Origin: Actinobacteria bacterium 69-20
Lineage (GTDB): Bacteria; Actinomycetota; Actinomycetes; Mycobacteriales; Nakamurellaceae
Assembly: GCA_001897425.1 (NCBI GenBank)
Contig: MKSW01000013.1
Location: 211,500-275,499 of the forward strand
DNA length: 64,000 nt
Reading direction: 5' to 3'
Shown: piece after piece, positions 52,908 to 62,100 of the stretch
Layout of the letters: every line of letters starts with the position of its first letter
How positions within the stretch are numbered: position 1 is the stretch's first letter
Notes under the pieces: model-generated
What the model was told of the DNA's origin: nothing
Seen by the model: only the letters and a program-made list of their open reading frames with translations
Database searches by the model: none
Translations under genes and position numbers: made by a program

Positions 52908-53779
52908 GACGCCACCGCCCGGCTGAGGTTTTCGCGTGCGGGCTGCCGGCGGGCCGTCGAGAGGCGGCGCAGCGGGATCGGCTCCGCTACGTGCGCCCGG
53001 TTGGTCTCGGCGACCGAGTTGATCGGCCGGCCGCGTCGCTCAGCGATCAAGGCACGGATGACGGACTGGGTGCCGCGGTCGGTTTCGGCCGCGCGCCGGC
53101 CGTGGTGGGCCTCGAGCCACACCACGCCCTGCCATCCCAGGCCGTCGCGCATCCGCGACCCGGCAAGCAGCAGCACGAGATTGTTGACGACCGGGCAGGG
53201 CAACCCGGGATATCGCTGGCGGATCTCGCGCGGCGCGGCATCCCGTCCGACGTCCGCGATGACGTCGATCGCGCCCTCGACGGCCTCGTCCGGTGCGGGT
53301 TGCCATCGCCAGCCGGCATCGTGCAACGCGGCACCGAGCCACGGCGCGACCCGCGACGGCGGCCTTGGTACCGGCCGCGGCTGGGCGGCGAGCACCGTCT
53401 GCTCATCGATCGGCTGCAGCTGGGTCGGGTGTCTCCTACAGGCACGCTCGTCGGAGCGCCACCGGTGGCCCATGTGCGACGCTGGCGGCACCAAACGAAC
53501 CCGGGCCTCCCGCTCCCACTGGGCTGCGCGGCGCGCACCGAGCACCGCAAGTGCCACGGCACTGCGGGCGCAGGACTCGGTCACCGCGTCAAATGCGCCG
53601 ACCGCAGCCTCCTGAAGCACGGTCGAATCCGCCCAGGAATCATTGCTCGTTACGACCCGCGCGATCGAGCATGACGCCGCCCACTGTCGCGCCGGATCCC
53701 TGGAGGCGAACGCTGCCGCCCAATCCAGTTCCCTCACCCGCGCCTGAACTTCGGCGCAGACATTTTCGTTGATATCCAT
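52904..53779 (-). CDS. hypothetical protein next to iteron-like repeats
   Basis: 291 residues from ATG 53779 (an upstream frame start at 53839 lies inside the repeats). Soluble, Arg/Ala-rich. The middle part is Pro-rich (PRPVPRPPSRVAPW), followed by DEAVEGAIDVIADVGRDAAPREIRQRYPGLPCPVVNNLVLLLAG. No DNA-binding motif or family recognised. First gene of a two-gene operon whose upstream region is the GCGCATCCTG repeat cluster, so it is a candidate replication, partition or regulatory protein. Confidence 0.55.
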   Translation of the reverse strand: MDINENVCAEVQARVRELDWAAAFASRDPARQWAASCSIARVVTSNDSWADSTVLQEAAVGAFDAVTESCARSAVALAVLGARRAAQWEREARVRLVPPASHMGHRWRSDERACRRHPTQLQPIDEQTVLAAQPRPVPRPPSRVAPWLGAALHDAGWRWQPAPDEAVEGAIDVIADVGRDAAPREIRQRYPGLPCPVVNNLVLLLAGSRMRDGLGWQGVVWLEAHHGRRAAETDRGTQSVIRALIAERRGRPINSVAETNRAHVAEPIPLRRLSTARRQPARENLSRAVAS

Positions 53780-54397
53780 GGCCGGCAGCGTCGCCGCCAC
53801 CCGCAACCTGAGCGCATCCCAGCCGCAACCTGCCCGCATCCTGAGCGCAACTCGGGCAGGTGCGAGGGGCGCGTCCTGGGATTTCGGAGGCGCATCCTGG
53901 CGCGTTGCAGGCCTGTGACCTGCGCATCCTGGAACGTCGACTTCAGGATGCGTTCAGGATGCGCCTGGCGCAGGAGCTATCGCAGAGACCGTTGCAGGAG
54001 TGCCGCCCGGCACTACCCATCGCCAGATCGAGGCACGGGGTCCGTGCAACGATAGCGGCGTTCAAGCCGCCGTCAGCGCCGCATTCACCGGGTACCGTTT
54101 AGCCGCCGTGTCCCGGCGACGACGACCGGACGGCCTCCACGGGGCGCGACCCCATTCGCCGCACACGTAACGCCAGCGCGACCGGAAGTGTCCCGGTCAC
54201 GGTTCCACTTGCGGGCAACCGGTGCACGGCATCACGCGTCTTGAAGGGTGAGTGTCTGGGGCTGTCGAGTCTCGAATGTTGTTGTGTCGGCATGTATGGA
54301 GGTTGAGCATCTTCGACTTCGGGCTACCCCGGCGAAGCGTTGTCACTCGCGACGGCGGCGGTCGGTGGCGCAGCGTTCGGCCGTGTTGACGGTGGAA
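53780..54397. other. intergenic region with repeat cluster
   Basis: About 620 bp; the first 200 bp are the GCATCCTG repeats. The remainder (53980-54397) shows no gene; a frame continuing the downstream membrane gene up to 54248 is judged spurious. Confidence 0.5.
53805..53965. repeat. iteron-like repeat cluster 1 (GCGCATCCTG)
   Basis: Units of GCGCATCC(T/C)(G/A)G-like sequence near 53813, 53836, 53870, 53891 and 53923 on the plus strand and two inverted (CAGGATGCG) near 53944 and 53955. Spacing is irregular (about 11-35 bp). Sited directly upstream of the 53779 gene. Confidence 0.65.
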
Positions 54398-54892
54398 ATG
54401 GCCGCATGGGGCGAGCCGACACTCCTCGGAAAGGCGCTGGCGTTCTTACCTTTCGCGCCGCTCGTACTTCCAGCCGTGTGGAGCTGGGTTCGTGTCGCCC
54501 AGCGTCTCTGGCAGCGGCGGTGGCAGCGTCCCCGCTGGTATGCGCGACTCCTGTGGACGTTCCCCTACACGGCCCTGCTCTTGGTGGTCTGGACCGCGAC
54601 GAGGCGGGGATTGACACCGAACAGCTGGGAATCGAGTTGCCGCGACGCCGGCCAGTCGTTCGACCCCGATTACGCCTACCGCCACCCCGGCCCGCTGCCT
54701 CCGCTGTTGAACTCGGCCCCCTGCAACCGGGACTACGACCTCGTCGCCGGCTGGGTCAACCCGACGATCGTGATCTTGTTGCTGATGACGATTGCGGCTT
54801 CGGCCGCGCTAATGGCGTCCAGCTTGCACGATGCAACCGAAGTAGTGGGCAGCGAACCGCACGGAGCCACCCATGGCCACGCCGCCACGTAA
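54398..54892 (+). CDS. hypothetical three-helix membrane protein
   Basis: 164 residues from ATG 54398 (GGTGGA upstream; the frame stays open to 54248). Helices around ALAFLPFAPLVLPAVWSWV, LLWTFPYTALLLVVWTA and PTIVILLLMTIAASAALMASSL, with an extracytoplasmic loop holding two Cys (ESSCRDAG, NSAPCNRDYD). Not recognised. It overlaps the broken DUF2809 gene by 20 bp, so the two were probably an operon. Confidence 0.55.
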   Translation: MAAWGEPTLLGKALAFLPFAPLVLPAVWSWVRVAQRLWQRRWQRPRWYARLLWTFPYTALLLVVWTATRRGLTPNSWESSCRDAGQSFDPDYAYRHPGPLPPLLNSAPCNRDYDLVAGWVNPTIVILLLMTIAASAALMASSLHDATEVVGSEPHGATHGHAAT

Positions 54893-55250
54893 AGCGCCCG
54901 CCGGACGGTGGGTATTCGTCACGGCCATCGTCGTGACCGTAGCCGTCGGTCTCGCATCGCGACAGATCGGATGGGTACCCGCCTGGATCGGGGACGCGCT
55001 GTGGGCCACGACCGCGTACTTCACTGTCTCGGCTATCGCGCCACAAGCCCGCTGGTGGCGATGAGGCGGCGCGGCACTCGCGTTCAGCTACGCCATCGAG
55101 ATATCCCAGCTGTACCACCAGCCGTGGATCGACCACATCCGCGCCACCACGCTCGGCCACCTCGCACTCGGCACCACCTTCACCTGGACCGACCTGGTCG
55201 CATACGCCGCGGGCGTAGCCCTAGCAATCGGCACGACACAGCGCCGATAA
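54873..55250 (+). pseudogene. DUF2809 membrane protein with one in-frame TGA
   Basis: ATG 54873 opens a frame encoding a typical DUF2809 protein: VTAIVVTVAVGLASRQIGWVP, WIGDALWATTAYF, then after a TGA at 55062-55064 the same frame continues with ALAFSYAIEISQLYHQPWID, RATTLGHLALG and VAYAAGVALAIG to TAA 55250 (126 codons). No frameshift is needed; a single base change would restore it. DUF2809 members are small four-helix membrane proteins of unknown function. It may yield a 63-residue fragment or rely on readthrough. Confidence 0.8.
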
Positions 55251-55363
55251 CCGATTCCGTCGCGGGGCTAAATAGCGCATGTGTGCGTGGCCTGTGTGCC
55301 CCTTGTCGTGACTGCTGGCCTGCGGTTCCGCGGTCGGGCCGGGTTTTTTGGTCCACTGGGAGG

Positions 55364-56572
55364 GTGAGGCGCTGCGGTGTATCGAATCGGATCGGCATCG
55401 CCGCGCACCGCTGGGGTGCGCGGCGGGACTGGGCGCTTGTGCTGATCGCGGTAGCGCTGCTGGCGGGCGTCGCGGGGTGCTCGCGCTGGCCCGGCCCGGA
55501 GCTTGGGCCCGCCGTGCCATACGGGCACACCGATGCGCGATCTGTCGCCGTGCAGGATTCCGTTGCCGTTGCTGTGGCCACCGGCGGTCCGGTCGACGTG
55601 ATGGCGGAAGGGCTTGAAGAGGCGGGGTTTTTCTGCGCGCAGGTACGGGCCGACGCTGCGGCCCGGCAGATCTGGTGCCGGGGCAGCTACCCGGATGAGG
55701 CCACGGGCGGCGACCTGTGGGTCAGCAGCGTTGACATCGTCGCCACTCCGGACGGGCAGCTCCAATACATGCGTGTCGTCCCGCCGTACCGCCTGACGAC
55801 CACCAGCCGCGGGCTGTCAGGGAGCGCCGACTCTGACGCACGGCTGACCACGATCCTGTCGGCGTCGATCCTCCGCGCCTGGCCGCAGGACAGGGACGCG
55901 GCACTGGGTGTGATCGACCAGGTCCGTCGTGCCTCCCGCGGCGGGTTCCGGTTCGGGCATGACTCGCGCGATCCGGAGCGCGCCAGTGCGTCCACCGGGC
56001 ACGCCGACTACTTCGCCGGCGAGGGCGACTATTTCTCCGGGAACCGGCAGACTTCCGGCGAGCCGCCGCTGACTTTCATTGCGGCCACGGATGAGTTGAG
56101 CGGCCCGTGGCCTATTTCCTCGGCACATTCGCTAGTGGGGCCAGCCGCTGCCGCCCCGGGACTGGAAGCGGCCGGGTTCGAATGTTACGGGCCGGACAAA
56201 AGCCCGTGCAGGTTGCTCGGCAGCAACCAGGAAGTGAACTACTACCCGGCACGCGGGTCCGACACCGTAATTGCCGTCAAGGCGTCGATCAACGGCGGCA
56301 CTTCCGGCGACGGCGAATTCGCCACCCTCGCCGACGTCGGCTTCACCCACGGGCTGACCTTCCTCACCGACCAGGTACGCCCGGCCATCGAGGAGCGCAT
56401 CGAACAGGCCCGCCACGACGGCCAATCGTTCATCGGGATCATCGCCGGCGCCCTCGTAAGCATCGACGCGACACCACGCCCGCCCGCTTTCGGCGCCTCC
56501 GTCGCCCTACCGGTCACCGTGACGATCGGCGCACCCCTCGTACCCGGCCACCCACCCGACACCGCCAACTAG
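55364..56572 (+). CDS. lipoprotein of unknown function
   Basis: 402 residues from GTG 55364. The start is uncertain because GGGAGG sits almost against it. Arg-rich N-terminus, hydrophobic segment with lipobox (ALLAGVAGCSRW), then a soluble extracytoplasmic protein. Two related halves may exist: EGLEEAGFFCAQVRADAAARQIWCRG (about 85-110) and PGLEAAGFECYGPDKSPCRLLG (about 260-285) share L(E)EAGF-C-x-C spacing. No family recognised. Not obviously linked to the transfer genes. Confidence 0.65.
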   Translation: MRRCGVSNRIGIAAHRWGARRDWALVLIAVALLAGVAGCSRWPGPELGPAVPYGHTDARSVAVQDSVAVAVATGGPVDVMAEGLEEAGFFCAQVRADAAARQIWCRGSYPDEATGGDLWVSSVDIVATPDGQLQYMRVVPPYRLTTTSRGLSGSADSDARLTTILSASILRAWPQDRDAALGVIDQVRRASRGGFRFGHDSRDPERASASTGHADYFAGEGDYFSGNRQTSGEPPLTFIAATDELSGPWPISSAHSLVGPAAAAPGLEAAGFECYGPDKSPCRLLGSNQEVNYYPARGSDTVIAVKASINGGTSGDGEFATLADVGFTHGLTFLTDQVRPAIEERIEQARHDGQSFIGIIAGALVSIDATPRPPAFGASVALPVTVTIGAPLVPGHPPDTAN

Positions 56573-56640
56573 ACCCGCCGACCAATCCGCACACCACTCG
56601 TCGATCGCCAATTGGCCGTGCGGTGTGCAAGGCTGACAGC

Positions 56641-57081
56641 ATGCAAAGGACCTGGCGTCGGTGGCTACCCGGTCCCAAGCACGGGATCGGGCGAGGCGTC
56701 GGTGTCTTCGGATCATCCGGCTTCGACGAGCCGGACCGCCTTTACGAGGTGCTCGGCCGCTGCCCCAAGTTGCGAACCTGGGCGAGCCGCCATGGTCTCG
56801 CACTGAACGATGAACCAGACAGTCTGACGGCGCTGGACCAGCGGCTGGACGGCTGGGGTGCCGAACCGGAGATCGGTCCGACGCTGGCCAACGAGGTTGG
56901 AACATATGTCGGTACCGTCATCGTCAAGAACCGCCCTGGTGCGGCATGGCGGGCGTGGCCGAATGGCCACCCTGTCGTGCGCCTGCCATCAGGAACCGAG
57001 ATCAACGTCATTGCCGAAGTTCAACGCCGCATCGTGACCCATTCCCGCACATTGACTTCGATATTCACCAACACCGCATAG
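56641..57081 (+). CDS. DUF6278-like hypothetical protein
   Basis: 146 residues from ATG 56641. Contains ALDQRLDGWGAEPEIGPTLANEVGTYVGTVIVKNRPGAAWRAWPNGHPVVRLPSGTEINVIAEVQRRI, a pattern I recall from the actinobacterial DUF6278 family (soluble, often near immunity or colicin-like genes). No catalytic motif visible. Orphan gene. Confidence 0.6.
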   Translation: MQRTWRRWLPGPKHGIGRGVGVFGSSGFDEPDRLYEVLGRCPKLRTWASRHGLALNDEPDSLTALDQRLDGWGAEPEIGPTLANEVGTYVGTVIVKNRPGAAWRAWPNGHPVVRLPSGTEINVIAEVQRRIVTHSRTLTSIFTNTA

Positions 57082-57403
57082 CGATCCGCCTACGGGCGAC
57101 GTTGCGACGATTTCGGTTACCGCCGGAACGATTAGTTCGTTGGCGCAGTTTACTGCGGAAGAACCGCGGCTCGCGTAAGTCGTCCGGGCGACGTTCGCGG
57201 TACAGAAGCACGCGACGATGGCGACGGTGCGGCGCGACGGCGGCACCAAGGTCGATTCTACGGCCGTCGAGGTCGAGCCCGAAGCGCTCCGGCTCAACAT
57301 TCATATCGTCACGCCGACCGCGGTCACGCCCGGTGGCGACGAACTCGCGATCACAACCTTGCACGACGACCGCAGAACGACCGTCATCCGCCGCCGACAG
57401 TAG
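57082..57403 (+). pseudogene. degenerate ORF, possibly still encoding 61 residues
   Basis: The same frame reads ...GDVATISVTAGTISSLAQFTAEEPRLA, then TAA (57175-57177), then VVRATFAVQKHATMATVRRDGGT... to TAG 57403. The second part has its own ATG at 57218 (61 residues: VEPEALRLNIHIVTP, GDELAITTLHDDR). The pattern suggests a small gene with a nonsense codon; the family is unknown. Confidence 0.3.
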
Positions 57404-57449
57404 AGCGGCTGACGATGCTGGCCGGCGCGTCAAGGCTGCCCGTTACCTG

Positions 57450-57590
57450 GGCGCATCCCAGCCGCATCCTGGCCGCTGGTCCGGAGCGCATTCCTCAGTC
57501 TCAGAGGGCGCATCATGGCGCGCGCTACGCCCTTGACCTGCGCATCCTGAAATTACAGACGGTGGTCATGGCAGGATGCGCCCGTTGGCG
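57450..57590. repeat. iteron-like repeat cluster 2, diverged copy of cluster 1
   Basis: GCGCATCCCAGCCGCATCCTGG (first 20 bases shared with cluster 1 apart from one change), GCGCATTCCTC, GGCGCATCATGGCGCG, TTGACCTGCGCATCCTG and an inverted GGCAGGATGCG. The order of units and the words between them (GGCGCATC.TGGCGCG, TGACCTGCGCATCCTG) follow 53888-53930, so the whole block was duplicated. A further GCCAGGATGCGCCC occurs at about 58275. Confidence 0.65.
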
Positions 57591-57694
57591 ACGCGACCGA
57601 TTTCTGCGCGGCCAAGAGTGGACGCCGGGATCGTGGCGCGCAACAGCGTGGATGCTGGCTGGCCGCAAAGGCTGCTGTTGTTACGGTCGTCGTC

Positions 57695-58070
57695 ATGATG
57701 ATCCGGTGCACGGCGCGGCAGCTGTAGATCGTCGGCAAGCCCGACCCCGCCGCAGCGAAGATCGCGTCGGCCGATGACGACTGGTACGAAAACATCATGT
57801 GGATCCAAGGCCGCAGGCGCCTGCACGGCACGCACGCGGCACGCCGTTCGCGGTCTTCGCCCCGACGGTCGGGCGGGTGACCTGCGCCCACTGTGGCCGT
57901 TCCGCGCTGCCAAGGTCACCAAGCAGCTCGTCGCCAGGGGCTACCGGGCGACGTGCCGGGGGGATTTCGGCGGGCAGCGCGCCACGATCGGGAGGACAGC
58001 GCGCCAGCAGATTCTGGGATGCATGAACGATCAGGCGTTCGCGATCCGGTGGATCATCGAGCAGGACTGA
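57695..58070 (+). pseudogene. decayed ORF of unknown family
   Basis: ATG 57695 opens MMIRCTARQL, then TAG, then the same frame reads IVGKPDPAAAKIASADDDWYENIMWIQGRR; afterwards a different frame carries FAVFAPTVGRVTCAHCGRSALP. The fragments look like one small zinc-ribbon protein broken by a nonsense codon and a frameshift. Speculative. Confidence 0.25.
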
Positions 58071-58398
58071 GGTCTTGCCCGCGCGGATCTCGGGGGGATC
58101 CATCGTCATCTCCAGAACAACATCGTCTCGGCCCGCAAGTACCGAAGCCCACTGGATCTCATCGCCGACCGACTCGCCAGAGTTTGATACGCCGGTCGAT
58201 GCGGACGACTGCCGGACCGATCGGACCCCGCCACCCGGAGCCGTCGACAACACGTCCGGCCAACCGTTCCGAAGCCAGGATGCGCCCTTGCCGGGCGGCT
58301 CAAAAGTCGGCTTACACGACTGGCACCACGGTGCCTCGCGTCAACTTTTCGTTGACGCCCTTGCCGAGTTCGATGAAATCACAAACCCAACAGCAGTG
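58071..58398. other. intergenic region
   Basis: About 330 bp between the decayed ORF and the vapC relic; only an isolated GGATGCGCCC repeat unit near 58275 stands out. Confidence 0.35.
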
Positions 58399-58856
58399 TC
58401 AATCGTCATGTGTACCCCGGATTGTCATCAGCCGAAGTCCAGGCACGTTTTCGAAGATGCCATCGTCCGACACCACAGATACATCGAGTCGCATCGCGGC
58501 CGCCGCGATCCAGCGATCACCGTTGTGGATCTTGTCTGCCAGGGCGTGTCCGATCCGCTGGCAGTCGACACGAAGCTTCGCGCAGACCGTCATCGTCTCG
58601 TCATCGGGCTGCATGATCGTCAACTCCGAAATGCGGCGCTCCAGACGTCGCCGTCTCAACTCGCCCCAGTTAGCGCGTAGAGCGCCGAACCGCAACTCCA
58701 TCACGGTAACTCCATCACGGTCTGGAAGGAGAGCATTACCGGCGATTGTCCGATGAGCCTGCGGTACCGCTCCGCCATCGGATTCGGCCGCTCCACGAAC
58801 ATCGAGCTGAAGACCATCGTGTCTACGACGACACCGACCTGGTCGGCAGGGCTCAT
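58399..58856 (-). pseudogene. vapC: PIN-domain (VapC-like) toxin frameshifted by a 14-bp duplication
   Basis: From ATG 58856 the frame reads MSPADQVGVVVDTMVFSSMF...LIGQSPVMLSFQTVMELP and stops at a TGA. The remaining PIN domain (LRFGALRANWGE, ADKIHNGDRWIAAAAMRL, VVSDDGIFENVPGL) lies in the next frame to 58399. The break coincides with a perfect tandem repeat AACTCCATCACGGT (58694-58707 and 58708-58721); deleting one copy exactly restores a ~147-residue PIN RNase with acidic residues in DTMVFS, VMEL and HNGDRW. The start overlaps the antitoxin-like gene by ATGA. Confidence 0.8.
58694..58721. repeat. 14-bp tandem duplication in vapC
   Basis: Two adjacent identical AACTCCATCACGGT units. 14 is not a multiple of three, so copy number switches the reading frame. 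Confidence 0.9.
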
Positions 58857-59014
58857 GCCTCAGCGAGCGCCGAGAAAAATATGTCCCACTCCTCATCGGA
58901 CACGTCCTCGATCACCATGTGCTCCCGGTCCGGGAGCGGGCGTGCCGCGGCGAGCGCCTGCTCGGGCGGAAGCACAAGCAGGCGCGGCTCCTCGGGCTGC
59001 TCCATCGTGGTCAT
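58853..59014 (-). CDS. small putative VapB-like antitoxin
   Basis: 53 residues from ATG 59014 (frame open to 59134). Acidic, helical: EQPEEPRLLVLPPEQALAAARPLPDREHMVIEDVSDEEWDIFFSALAEA. No DNA-binding ribbon is visible. The 4-nt overlap with the PIN gene and the acidic C-terminal WDIFFSAL toxin-neutralising type of tail are typical of type II antitoxins. Identity as antitoxin is inferred from position. Confidence 0.6.
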   Translation of the reverse strand: MTTMEQPEEPRLLVLPPEQALAAARPLPDREHMVIEDVSDEEWDIFFSALAEA

Positions 59015-59155
59015 GACGACAACGATACCGGCCACCGCAGATACCGGCGAGATTCGTACCAAGCATGGGGTTCCACGATAGGCAGCTCGGCGCCGCCCGC
59101 GCAGACCCGTGCGAGCTGAAATTTCTGCAGTCAACGGCCGAAACGGTCGCCCGGA

Positions 59156-59184
59156 GCGACTAGCGCGGATGCCGGGTGCCCTAT
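59156..59184 (+). promoter_or_regulatory. 29-bp transfer-operon element, copy D
   Basis: GCGACTAGCGCGGATGCCGG followed by GTGCCCTAT. Only 6 bp separate its end from ATG 59191, so if the final CTATTG/TATTGA is a -10 box the relaxase mRNA would be essentially leaderless. Confidence 0.7.
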
Positions 59185-59190
59185 TGATGC

Positions 59191-62100
59191 ATGGTGATGT
59201 CGATGTCGCGGATGAGTGCCGGTTCGGGGTTCGAGTACCTGATGCGGCACACGGCGCGCGGGGATGCGCCGGATCGGTCGACGGCGATGACGCGCTACTA
59301 CGTGAACGCCGGCTACCCGGCCGGGGTGTGGCTGGGCGCGGGCCTGGCGGGCGTGAATGACGGCTCCGGCCTGGCCGTGGGCAGCGCCGTGTCGGAGGAG
59401 CAGATGGCGCGGCTGTTCGGCGCCGGCCACGACCCTGTCACCGGCGCGCCGCTCGGCCGCGAATACCCCGCGACGCCGCCGCCGGGCGATCGGATCGCGG
59501 CGAAGGTCGCCAAGCTGCCCGCCGATCTGCCGCCTGCTGTGCGGGACGCAAAAGTCGCCGCGATCACCACGGCCGAGAAAGCCCGCGACACTCGCGGCGC
59601 GGTGGCCGGGTTCGATCTGACGTTCTCGGTACCCAAATCCGTGTCCGTGCTGTGGGCGCTCTCCGACGCGGACGTGCAGCGGCAGATCGTTGCTGCGCAT
59701 CACAGGGCGGTCGCCTCGACGATCCGGCTGATCGAAAAGGATGTTGCCCGCACCCGCACCGGGCACGGCGGCGCCGCCCGCGTCCCGGTGCGAGGTTTGA
59801 TCGCGGCAGGGTTCGATCACCACGACTCCCGCGCGGGGGATCCGCAGCTGCACACGCATGTCACGATCGCCAACCGCGTGCAGGCAGCGTCGGACGGGCA
59901 GTGGCGCACCCTGGACTCGCGATCGCTGTATGCCGCGTCGGTGGCGCACTCCGACACCTACGATCTGCTGCTCGCCGACAATCTCACCCGCGCTTTGGGC
60001 GTCGCGTGGGAGGTGCGGCTGCGCGGCCGGGCCCGAAACCCGCGCCGAGAACTGGCCGCGATCCCCGATCATCTGCTCGTCGAGTTTTCGCAGCGCACCG
60101 CGGCAATCACCGCCGCCAAGGACGCCGCCATCGACACATTCGTCTCCAAGCATCACCGGCAGCCCACCGGCCCGGAAGCGGTACGCATCCGCCAGCAGGC
60201 CACGCTGGAAACCCGGCAGCCGAAACACGTCTCGACCCTGGCCGAATACACCGCCCAATGGACACGCCGCGCCGACCTCATCCTCGGCGGCGACGCCCGC
60301 ATCTGGGCCGGCGCCGCCACCGCCATACCGGCGGAGGCCACCACCTCGGACGCCTCCAGACCCAGCAGCAGGACACGGACTCGGCTGGCGACAGCCGCCG
60401 CCATCGACGAGCAGACCGTCGAGATTCTCGCCGCGGCCGCGTTGGATCAGGTCGAGGGCAAACGGGCCACCTGGTCGCGCTGGAATCTGGTGGCCGCAAC
60501 CTGCCGCACCATCGGGACGGCCGGGCTGCAATTCGCCACCGAAGCCGATCTGCTGGCCGTGCGCAGCCGTGTCACTTCCGCCGCGGTCGAGCGCAGCGTG
60601 CTGCTCAACCCCGCCAGCGCGACTACGCCCGGCGCGGAGATCGACGTAACGACCGGCAGGTCTATTTATGACGCGCCCGAAGTGTTCACCTCCCTGGAGG
60701 TACTGGCCGCCGAAGACGCACTCCTCCAGGCCACCGAAACCACCACCGCACCAACCGTTTCCGCCGACTTCGTCGACGTCGTCATAGCTTCTCCCCTGCC
60801 CGGCCGCGACCACGGGCTCGCACCTGACCAAGCCGCAGCAGTCCGCAGCATCTGCGCATCGGGGCGGATGTGTGACGTGTTGATCGGCCCGGCCGGCACG
60901 GGTAAGACCACCACCATGGCCGGGCTGCGTGCCGCCTGGGAACGTCAGCACGGCCCCGGCTCCGTCCTCGGCCTCGCCACCTCAGCGGTCGCGGCCGAGG
61001 TGCTCGGCACCGAAATATCGATCGCCGCCGAGAACACGGCGCAGTGGCTCGCCCAGCAACGCTTCCAGCCCGGCCGCGAACAGCGCATCACACAGCTCGA
61101 AACCCGCCGCGCCGACGCCATCACCGCCGGTGCGCCGATCGGCGGCATCGACCAAGCGATCGCCCTGGCCCGCGCCCGCTACGACCAATGGGCGCTGCAC
61201 CCCGGCCAGCTCCTCGTCGTCGACGAGGCCGGCATGGCAGACCTGCCCACCCTGAACGCGCTCGCCGCACAAGCACAAACCGCAGACGCGAAGCTGCTGC
61301 TGGTCGGCGACCACGCACAGCTTCCCGCGATCGGCGCCGGCGGCACCTTCCAACTCCTGGCCGAACACCAACCGGGCACGGCCCAGCTCACCGACATCCG
61401 CCGCTTCACCAATCCGGATGGAGCGATCCGCCAGTGGGAGGCCGACGCCTCCCTCAAACTCCGCCGCGGCGACCCGACGGCCCTCGACGCCTACGCCGCG
61501 CACGGCCGATTCACCGACGGCGACGCCGACGACATGATCCACGCCGCCCACCAAGCCTGGAAAGCCGACCATGCGCGAGGGCTGACCAGCCTGCTGATCG
61601 CCGCCGACAACGAAACCGTCCAAGCCCTCAACCTGACGGTGCGGGCCGACCTGATCGAAGCCGGCCAGGTTCGGGCCGAGGGTGTGCCGCTGCACGACGG
61701 CACCGTCGCCGGGATCGGCGACCGGATCATCACCCGCAGAGTCGACCGCCGCCTTCCCGACGGCACCAACCAAGATGCGCAAACAGACGAGCGGGGCCGG
61801 CTCGACGCAGGGTTCGTCAAGAATGGCACCGTCTTCACAATCACCGCCGTGCGCCGCGACGGGGCGATCCGCGCCCAGGTAAGCGGCGGCAGGCCCGTCA
61901 TAATCCCTGCCGACTACACGGCGCAGCACGTCGAGCTCGGCTACGCGGTCACGGCGCACCGCTGCCAAGGCGTCACCGTCGACACCACCCACACCCTCGC
62001 CAGTAGCCGCATGACCCGCGAGGCGTTCTACGTCGCCATGACCCGCGGGCGGGCCGCGAACCACGCCTACATCGACACCGACACCTGCCACGGCGAACTC

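Noticed and set aside
53805..57590. CRISPR array
   Set aside because: Units are only ~10 bp, irregularly spaced, partly inverted, with no cas genes.
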